A stretch of DNA of 8,082 nucleotides from Lachnospiraceae bacterium UBA3863 (GTDB lineage Bacteria; Bacillota; Clostridia; Lachnospirales; Lachnospiraceae). Below are positions 1-4,791 of this stretch, piece by piece. Below the pieces are notes generated by a model. The model was not told the DNA's origin, searched no databases, and saw only the letters and a list, made by a program, of their open reading frames with translations. The stretch is taken from positions 1 to 8,082 of the forward strand of contig DGGX01000208.1 of the NCBI GenBank assembly GCA_002392385.1, in the 5' to 3' direction. Made by a program: the position numbers and the translations under genes. The stretch's first letter is position 1; each line of letters opens with the position of its first letter.

Positions 1-279
1 CACAACGAGATGCGCAACATCGATATCGTCCGGCGGATCTGCCGGGAGCTGGGCAAGCCGGAGAGCCTCATCACCTATGTGACCGACCGCAAGGGACATG
101 ACCAGCGCTACGCCATCGACCCCGCCAAGATCCACGCGGAGCTGGGCTGGCTCCCCCAGACCCGGTTCGCGGACGGGATCGTGACCACCATTCGCTGGTA
201 TCTCAATAACCGGACCTGGTGGGAGGAGATCGTATCGGGAGAATACCGGGATTATTACAGGCGGCACTACGGCGTATGA
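1..279 (+). CDS. rfbB: dTDP-glucose 4,6-dehydratase, C-terminal part (5' end outside window)
   Basis: This is the last 92 codons of an enzyme that converts dTDP-glucose to dTDP-4-keto-6-deoxyglucose, the second step toward dTDP-L-rhamnose for cell-surface polysaccharide. The frame is open from base 1 (His-Asn-Glu), so the start lies upstream. Recognition rests on the C-terminal substrate-binding section of the extended SDR family: HNEMRNIDIV, then YVTDRKGHDQRYAID, ELGWLP, and a tail with WYLNN and WWEEI ending in YYRRHYGV. This pattern is typical of Firmicutes RfbB/RmlB. The NAD-binding Gly motif and the catalytic Tyr-Lys pair are outside the window, so intactness cannot be judged. Its stop codon overlaps the start of the MATE gene (ATGA), suggesting one transcript, presumably the end of a rhamnose or other surface-glycan operon. 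Confidence 0.93.
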   Translation, partial: HNEMRNIDIVRRICRELGKPESLITYVTDRKGHDQRYAIDPAKIHAELGWLPQTRFADGIVTTIRWYLNNRTWWEEIVSGEYRDYYRRHYGV

Positions 280-1694
280 GAGAGAACAGAGATCACCTGA
301 AGCAACTGCGGGAAGGCGCGGAGCTGAGCACGGGGGAGCTGTGCACCATGATCGCGGCACTGAGCGTGCCGGCCATCATGGCCCAGGTCTCCACGATACT
401 GATGCAATATATCGATGCCTCCATGGTGGGGAGGCTGGGGGCCGGGGGCAGCGCTGCCATCGGCCTCGTTTCCTCTACGACCTGGCTTTTCGGCGGCATC
501 GCCATGGCGGCCGGCATGGGCTTCTCTGTCCAGTGCGCCCAGAGGATCGGAGCTTGTGACGAGGCGGACGCCAGAAACCTGATGCGGCAGGGCATGCGCC
601 TGACCCTTTTCTGCACGGCCCTCATGGGTCTGATCGGCGCGGCCTGCGCGGGCCGTCTCCCCCTGTGGCTGGGAGGCGGAGAGAGCCTGCGCCGGGACGC
701 GGGCAGGTATTTCCTCATCTTTGCCCTTTTCTTTCCGGTGGAAAGATTGAATTTTCTGGGCGGGAGCTTCCTGCAGGCCAGCGGCAACATGGTGGTCCCG
801 GGATTCCTGCACGTGCTCATGTGTGCCCTGGACGTGGTCTTCAATGCCTTTCTGATCTTCCCGGGCTTCCGGCTGGGTCCCCTGTCCCTGCCCGGCGCGG
901 GAATGGGAGTGGCCGGCGCCGCCCTGGGAACGGGTCTGGCCAGACTGTGCAGCATGATCCTCATGTTGGGCTATCTGTATTTCCGCAGCCCTGTCCTGCG
1001 TCTGCGGGCGGGAGAGAGGTTCCGCTTCCGGAAGGCCCAGATCCTCACGGCCCTGCGGATCGCCCTTCCCGTGGCGGTGGAAAATGTGGTGATGAACACG
1101 GCCCAGATCGCGTCCACGAGGATCGTGGCGCCCCTGGGGACGGTGGCCGTGGCGGCCAACTCCCTGTCCGTGACGGCCGAGAGTCTCTGCTATATGCCCG
1201 GCTATGGCATCGCCTCCGCGGCTACGGCGGTGGTGGGCCAGTGTGTGGGCATGGGACGGGTCCGGACCACCAGACGCATCGGCTGGATCACCACTCTGCT
1301 GGGCATGGGGGTGATGACCCTCTCCGGCATTCTCCTCTACCTGGGCGCACCCCAGATGATCGGCATCCTGACGCCCGACCCCGGCGTGGTGGAGCTGGGG
1401 ACAAGGATCCTGCGGATCGAGGCCTTCGCGGAGCCCCTTTTCGGCGCCTCCATCGTGGCCAACGGCGTCCTGCGGGGCGGCGGCGACACCATGGTTCCGG
1501 CCTGTATCTGTCTGGGGACCATGTGGCTCATCCGTATCCCCCTGGCCCTTGTTCTGTCGCCCCGCATGGGGCTGGCGGGCATCTGGCTGGCCATGTGCAT
1601 AGAGCTCTGTGCCCGCGGCATCTTCTTCCTGTTCCGGCAGGCCCGCGGCGCCTATGCTCGCCCCGCGGCGGGGGCGGACCGGAGAGAGAAATAG
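276..1694 (+). CDS. MATE family efflux transporter (NorM/DinF type)
   Basis: A 472-residue integral membrane protein of the MATE branch of the MOP superfamily, about the usual length (440-480). These are 12-helix cation-coupled exporters of drugs or metabolites. The two-lobe layout is visible: lobe 1 begins near residue 25 (SVPAIMAQ), with QASGN at residues 167-171. Lobe 2 begins at RIALPVAVENVVMN, with the matching LRGGGDT at 399-405. The frame is open further upstream (from 219), but I chose ATG 276 because it forms an ATGA overlap with the rfbB stop and gives a normal charged N-terminal helix. There is no clear Shine-Dalgarno, so translation is probably coupled to rfbB. The C-terminal tail is Arg/Ala/Gly-rich. 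Substrate cannot be told from sequence. The link to rfbB could be functional, since polysaccharide flippases belong to the same superfamily, but the motifs are MATE rather than Wzx. Confidence 0.92.
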   Translation: MRENRDHLKQLREGAELSTGELCTMIAALSVPAIMAQVSTILMQYIDASMVGRLGAGGSAAIGLVSSTTWLFGGIAMAAGMGFSVQCAQRIGACDEADARNLMRQGMRLTLFCTALMGLIGAACAGRLPLWLGGGESLRRDAGRYFLIFALFFPVERLNFLGGSFLQASGNMVVPGFLHVLMCALDVVFNAFLIFPGFRLGPLSLPGAGMGVAGAALGTGLARLCSMILMLGYLYFRSPVLRLRAGERFRFRKAQILTALRIALPVAVENVVMNTAQIASTRIVAPLGTVAVAANSLSVTAESLCYMPGYGIASAATAVVGQCVGMGRVRTTRRIGWITTLLGMGVMTLSGILLYLGAPQMIGILTPDPGVVELGTRILRIEAFAEPLFGASIVANGVLRGGGDTMVPACICLGTMWLIRIPLALVLSPRMGLAGIWLAMCIELCARGIFFLFRQARGAYARPAAGADRREK

Positions 1695-1720
1695 ACCTCC
1701 CTGCCGTATGGTGATATAAT
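1692..1720 (+). promoter_or_regulatory. Promoter P1 with extended -10, for the tolQ-like operon
   Basis: A perfect TATAAT lies at 1715-1720, preceded by TG plus one base at 1712-1714 (extended -10). At a 17-base spacing is TAGACC (1692-1697), matching TTGACA at four of six positions. The -35 overlaps the TAG stop codon of the MATE gene. Transcription would begin near 1727, about 48 bases ahead of the first start codon. This is the only good promoter seen before the six-gene run, so it is taken as the operon promoter. Confidence 0.7.
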
Positions 1721-1740
1721 AACAGGGATAATGCGGCAGG
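1700..1740. repeat. 7-bp inverted repeat flanking the P1 -10 region
   Basis: CCTGCCG at 1700-1706 and its exact reverse complement CGGCAGG at 1734-1740 bracket the -10 and the likely transcription start of P1, with 27 bases between them. The arms lie about three helical turns apart, which would suit a repressor dimer or looping protein. The arms are short and GC-rich in a GC-rich genome, so chance is possible. No T-run follows, so it is not a convincing terminator. Confidence 0.35.
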
Positions 1741-1774
1741 CCTGACCGGCCGCGGAGCTTTCGAAGAGGTGGGT

Positions 1775-2323
1775 ATGATTCTAATCTGCAAATTACTGGA
1801 TATTATACTGAACCCTTTTATCCTTGTGGTTGCGGTGGGAGAACTGGCGCTGCTTATTAAAGTGATCTGGCAGCAGGGCAACCTTCTAAAGAGAATTAAT
1901 AAATTAAACGGCCGAGAAGCAGCGCGGGCCAAAAAAGTAGAAGTCTCCGGAAAGAAGCACACCAGTACGGAGACCCTGACCTTTGTGCGGGACTGGGACG
2001 AGTACGATCGTTTTTATAAGCAGTATCAGGACGATAACAGATGGTATACTGCCTATACGCTTGTGATCCAGCTCTTCCCCCTTCTGGGCATTCTGGGTAC
2101 GGTGGCGGGCCTCTACCTCGCCATGCAGGGCAATCAGGACTGGCAGAGCGCCCAGGGGATGTTCGAGGGCGTCAGATTTGCTCTTTCTTCGACGATCTAC
2201 GGCATCATGGCGGCAATTGCATTTAAAATCGGCGATGTCGCCCTGCAGGCTTTTTTTATCAGCTACATTGAGGACGGCATCCAGCTCTTCCAGGGCAATT
2301 ACAACCAGGATAAGGAAAGGTGA
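1775..2323 (+). CDS. MotA/TolQ/ExbB-type proton channel protein, short form
   Basis: A 182-residue membrane protein. The family forms the ring that, with an ExbD/TolR partner, carries protons across the cytoplasmic membrane and turns this into mechanical work. Three hydrophobic segments are visible: about 10-32, 92-117 and 132-163, with a charged cytoplasmic stretch (about 39-90) between the first two. The core signature is clear: PLLGILGTVAGL at 102-113, then FALSSTIYGIMAAI at 135-148, where S139/T140 sit at the usual polar pore position of the last helix. It is shorter than typical TolQ/ExbB (about 230). ATG 1775 is preferred over GTG 1769 because AAGAGG lies 5 bases before it. It is the first gene after promoter P1, and its stop nearly abuts the TolR-like gene. 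Bases 1771-1920 are noticeably AT-richer (about 42% GC) than the neighbours. Confidence 0.85.
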   Translation: MILICKLLDIILNPFILVVAVGELALLIKVIWQQGNLLKRINKLNGREAARAKKVEVSGKKHTSTETLTFVRDWDEYDRFYKQYQDDNRWYTAYTLVIQLFPLLGILGTVAGLYLAMQGNQDWQSAQGMFEGVRFALSSTIYGIMAAIAFKIGDVALQAFFISYIEDGIQLFQGNYNQDKER

Positions 2324-2325
2324 AT

Positions 2326-2853
2326 ATGAGCAGGCGCAGACGCGGGAGCGACGAGATCAACCTGACCCCCCTCCTGGATGTCCTGTTTTCGATCCTCTTC
2401 ATTGTCATGCTGACCAGTACCCAGAGCGAACAGTCCCTTCAGGAGGTCCAGGCACAGACACAAGACCAGATCGAGGCACAGCAGGAGCAGATCGAGGCGC
2501 TGGAGGCGGCCGCCCGGAGCGAGGAGCTCTACGGGGACACGGCCGTGATCGTGACCATGCGCAACACGGTCCGGCGTGACGGCACACACCAGCTGACACT
2601 GACCCTGGGCAGGGAGGCGCAGACCCTGGCGACGATCCAGATGGGGCAGGACAGGCCGGCCTATATACGGCAGTACGTCCGGCAGACCATCGAAGACCTC
2701 CGCGGAGAGGCGGAGGGCAAACCGCTTTTCATCGCATTTTACTGCCGCTCCGACCTGATCTACCGGCAGGAGGAGTTCCTTCCCATTCAGGAGGAACTGG
2801 AGCGGCTCAGCAGAAGCTATAAGGAAGTCTTCTATCAGATCCTGGAGGAATGA
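2326..2853 (+). CDS. ExbD/TolR-type proton channel partner protein
   Basis: A 175-residue single-pass protein and partner of the preceding TolQ-like subunit. After a basic N-terminus (SRRRR) comes EINLTPLLDVLFSILFIVML at 10-29, the hallmark of ExbD/TolR. D18 aligns with the conserved transmembrane Asp (ExbD Asp25, TolR Asp23) that carries protons. Residues 33-66 are Gln/Glu-rich with a heptad-like look, probably a coiled coil. The outer domain (about 71-175) ends in FIAFYCRSDLIYRQEE and a helix, resembling the beta-alpha fold of ExbD/TolR outer domains, although divergent and longer than usual. ATG 2326 is chosen over GTG 2320 because AAGGAAAGG (2312-2320) lies 5 bases before it. The gap to the channel gene is 2 bases, fitting fixed-ratio co-translation. 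Confidence 0.85.
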   Translation: MSRRRRGSDEINLTPLLDVLFSILFIVMLTSTQSEQSLQEVQAQTQDQIEAQQEQIEALEAAARSEELYGDTAVIVTMRNTVRRDGTHQLTLTLGREAQTLATIQMGQDRPAYIRQYVRQTIEDLRGEAEGKPLFIAFYCRSDLIYRQEEFLPIQEELERLSRSYKEVFYQILEE

Positions 2854-2857
2854 GACT

Positions 2858-3286
2858 ATGGCGGATAAGAAAGATCACACTGGCAGGAACGTGGCTGTAG
2901 GCGTCGGCGCGGTGGCTCTGATCGCCCTGCTTCTGGGCGGCGGCGGACTGGGACTCGGCGGCGGTGGCGGCCTCATCCCCGGAACCGGATCCGGCGGACA
3001 GCAGGGTCAGGAGGCCCAGCAGGTCCAGGAAGCCCAGGAGCCCCAGGAAGAGCAGGAAGCACAGGGTGAGCCCGGCGTGATCGAAGTCAGGATCACGGAG
3101 GACCAGGTCACCATCAACGGCAATCCCGCGGCGGATGCCGAGGCCCTGCGCGCCTATATCGAAGAATATAACGCGGACGGCGTGACCTTCCGTCTGGTGG
3201 AGGAGCACTCGATCCTGGAGACCTATGAATGGGTGACGGCGACTTTCTCTGAACTGAAGATACCGCTGGAGAGCGGAGAGGAGTGA
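2858..3286 (+). CDS. Small membrane-anchored protein with TolR/ExbD-like outer domain
   Basis: A 142-residue protein with no family name I can assign with certainty. It has a short charged cytoplasmic start, one hydrophobic segment (about 12-28) running into a Gly-rich stretch (27-48), a Gln/Glu-rich linker (48-69), and a compact domain at 74-137. That domain reads VIEVRITEDQVTINGNP, then a helix with EALRAYIEEYN, then VTFRLVEE and a final helix (ETYEWVTATFSELKI). This order matches the strand-strand-helix-strand-helix pattern of the TolR/ExbD outer domain. Unlike the preceding gene, its membrane helix has no Asp, so it should not carry protons; it may be an accessory or paired subunit of the rotor. 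GGAGG (2844-2848), inside the end of the previous gene, serves as its ribosome binding site. The gap to that gene is 4 bases. Confidence 0.7.
   Translation: MADKKDHTGRNVAVGVGAVALIALLLGGGGLGLGGGGGLIPGTGSGGQQGQEAQQVQEAQEPQEEQEAQGEPGVIEVRITEDQVTINGNPAADAEALRAYIEEYNADGVTFRLVEEHSILETYEWVTATFSELKIPLESGEE
2999..3064 (+). repeat. CAG/GAG-rich imperfect repeat encoding a Gln/Glu linker
   Basis: A run of imperfect units of the type CAGGAAGCC / CAGGAGCCC / CAGGAAGAG encodes residues 48-69 (mostly Q and E, with A, V, P and G). It forms the flexible, strongly hydrophilic spacer between the membrane helix and the TolR-like domain of the small anchored protein. Such stretches are prone to length change by slippage, so spacer length may vary between strains. 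Confidence 0.6.
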
Positions 3287-3293
3287 TGTCTGC

Positions 3294-4769
3294 ATGATCC
3301 TGAATAAAAACGGGAACAGAGACAGAAAGAACAGACCAGCCGGGGGACACCCCGGCCTCGTCCTGCTGACGGGTACACTGGCCTTCCTGACGGCTGTCGG
3401 GACGGTCACGCCGTCTGTCGCCCAGGCCGCGGAACCGGCCGGTGCGCGGCAGATCCTCGCCGGCAGCGCGGCTGCCCGTATCCCGGGCGGATACGACGGG
3501 GAGGCAGGCGCCGGTTATCGGTCCAAGGAGGCGCCGACCCTGCAGACACCGGTGCAGCTCAGAGAGTACCTGCAGGCCTGTCTGGCAGAGGGCGTGCGGA
3601 ACTGTGTCTTCTTCTATACCGGCGACAGGGCGGATCTGGAGGGACAGCTGGTGACCCGTATGACCAATGCCCTCTACTGCCGCGTCAGAGTCCAGCAGGT
3701 GGAGAGCGAGGGAGAGACAGAACCCCTTCTGTGCGAGACGGAGCTGGTGCCCCATGCCGGCGAGGCGATCCTGGATGCCTGGAGAGCCGGAGATCTGTCG
3801 GCCCTGTCCGAAGAGGAGCTGGAGATCCTGGAGCAGGCCCTGGGCATCGTGGACTATCTCCGCATGGAGGAAGGCCTGGCCCCCCTGTATGAGGACGATG
3901 AAGGGGCCGCCACCGGTGAAGACGGAGAAGAGGCCGAAGAGGAAGAACCGGCACAGGAGGCGGAGGAGACCGCCGGAGACGAGGATCCCGACGAGGAGGT
4001 CTCCAGGCGGGAGTACCTGACAGAGATCGCCAGGAGGGCCGCTGAGGAGCCCTATAAGGAGACCGGTATCGGGGTGGAGCTGCGGATCCACGACTGGCTC
4101 TGCGGACAGGTGGAATACTGCCGGGACGTGCCGCAGATCGCGGACACCGACAAGATACCGCCCCAGCTGTCTGTGGTGGGGGCTCTGCGGGACGGCAGCG
4201 CCAACTGCCAGGGCTATGCGGACGCCTTCTTTCTGCTGGGAAGTCTGGCGGGTTATGAGGTGAGTTTTCAGTCCGCGGAGGACCGCGCCAGCGGCACCGG
4301 ACATGTATTCAATACGATCCGGCTGGAGGACCGCTGGTACGCGGTGGATGTGACCGGGGACGACAACGCCATGAAGGCGGACGACCTGATCCTGTCGGAT
4401 TACCACCTTTTCAACGCGGGCATGGACATCGCGGGGCAGGATTTCACCTGGCCCGACGAGCTCACCATCCATCCCATCGCTGAGACCTCGGATCACTATT
4501 ATTACTATTATTGGGACGACACCACAGGCACGGACGGGTACCGGCGCACCTTTGATTCCGCCGGGGAGGTCGCGGCAGCGGCCGTGGACCGTTTCCGGGA
4601 AGGCAGCGAGGGACCCTACTACTACCTCCTGAAGGGACATGAAGACAGGGCATCCGAGCTGGACAGCGCTCTCACGAAGGCCCTGAAGGGTGAGACGGAG
4701 AGCCGGACTTACCATTACTACACGGTCCTGCGGGGAGGCAGCACCTATTACCGCCTGGAGATCGACTGA
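3294..4769 (+). CDS. Secreted transglutaminase-like (papain-fold) protein
   Basis: A 491-residue exported protein. A long basic N-region is followed by a hydrophobic core (about 21-37) and a likely signal peptidase I site after AQA (43-46). The catalytic core of the transglutaminase-like superfamily is at about 293-360: C305 in SANCQGYAD, H337 in GTGHVFNTI and D352 in WYAVDVTGDD form a complete Cys-His-Asp triad. The family includes proteases, peptide cross-linkers and binding-only members; the reaction here is unknown. A very acidic linker (196-236) precedes the core. The regions before (85-152) and after (422-490) the core look like copies of one domain. The C-terminus is Tyr-rich (HYYYYYW at 401-407). 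AGAGGAG lies 10 bases before ATG 3294. Its place in the TolQR-like operon suggests a job on the outer face of the membrane or in the wall. Confidence 0.85.
   Translation: MILNKNGNRDRKNRPAGGHPGLVLLTGTLAFLTAVGTVTPSVAQAAEPAGARQILAGSAAARIPGGYDGEAGAGYRSKEAPTLQTPVQLREYLQACLAEGVRNCVFFYTGDRADLEGQLVTRMTNALYCRVRVQQVESEGETEPLLCETELVPHAGEAILDAWRAGDLSALSEEELEILEQALGIVDYLRMEEGLAPLYEDDEGAATGEDGEEAEEEEPAQEAEETAGDEDPDEEVSRREYLTEIARRAAEEPYKETGIGVELRIHDWLCGQVEYCRDVPQIADTDKIPPQLSVVGALRDGSANCQGYADAFFLLGSLAGYEVSFQSAEDRASGTGHVFNTIRLEDRWYAVDVTGDDNAMKADDLILSDYHLFNAGMDIAGQDFTWPDELTIHPIAETSDHYYYYYWDDTTGTDGYRRTFDSAGEVAAAAVDRFREGSEGPYYYLLKGHEDRASELDSALTKALKGETESRTYHYYTVLRGGSTYYRLEID
3546..3749 (+). repeat. N-terminal copy of an internal domain duplication (transglutaminase-like protein)
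   Basis: This encodes residues 85-152, which align without gaps at an offset of 337 residues to the C-terminal copy. Matched positions include L89/V426, L97/F434, E99-G100/E436-G437, F106/Y443, D114/D451, L119/L456, T124/T461 and A126-L127/A463-L464. Similarity fades in the last 25 residues. The identity is protein-level and weak, so it is an ancient duplication if real. Confidence 0.45.
4557..4763 (+). repeat. C-terminal copy of the internal domain duplication (transglutaminase-like protein)
   Basis: This encodes residues 422-490. It begins with a helix-like stretch ending in FREG, then YYYLLKG, a second helix-like stretch with DRASELDSALTKAL, then strand-like Tyr-rich sequence to the end. 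The N-terminal copy has the same order (LAEG, VFFYTG, DLEGQLVTRMTNAL, then strands). The catalytic core sits between the copies. Confidence 0.45.
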
Positions 4770-4791
4770 ACGGGCAAGGGAAGGAGAATAC

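Noticed and set aside
665..1714. A 349-codon + strand frame inside the MATE gene
   Set aside because: A frame-shifted shadow of the MATE gene, rich in Gly, Pro, Arg and His, with no hydrophobic pattern or known motif.
1734..1765. Possible attenuator formed by GGCC, CCGCGG and TTCGAA palindromes before the TolQ-like gene
   Set aside because: Stems are 4 bp or less and no T-run follows, so short palindromes in GC-rich DNA explain them.
1775..3286. Zorya-type anti-phage defence (ZorA/ZorB) as an explanation for the TolQ/TolR-like pair
   Set aside because: ZorA carries a very long cytoplasmic tail and ZorB an OmpA-like peptidoglycan-binding domain, with helicase or nuclease partners. None of these is present here.
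4690..4791. Upstream extension of the lipoprotein reading frame
   Set aside because: It would overlap the transglutaminase-like gene and place 34 residues before the signal peptide; ATG 4792 has AAGGAG at good spacing.
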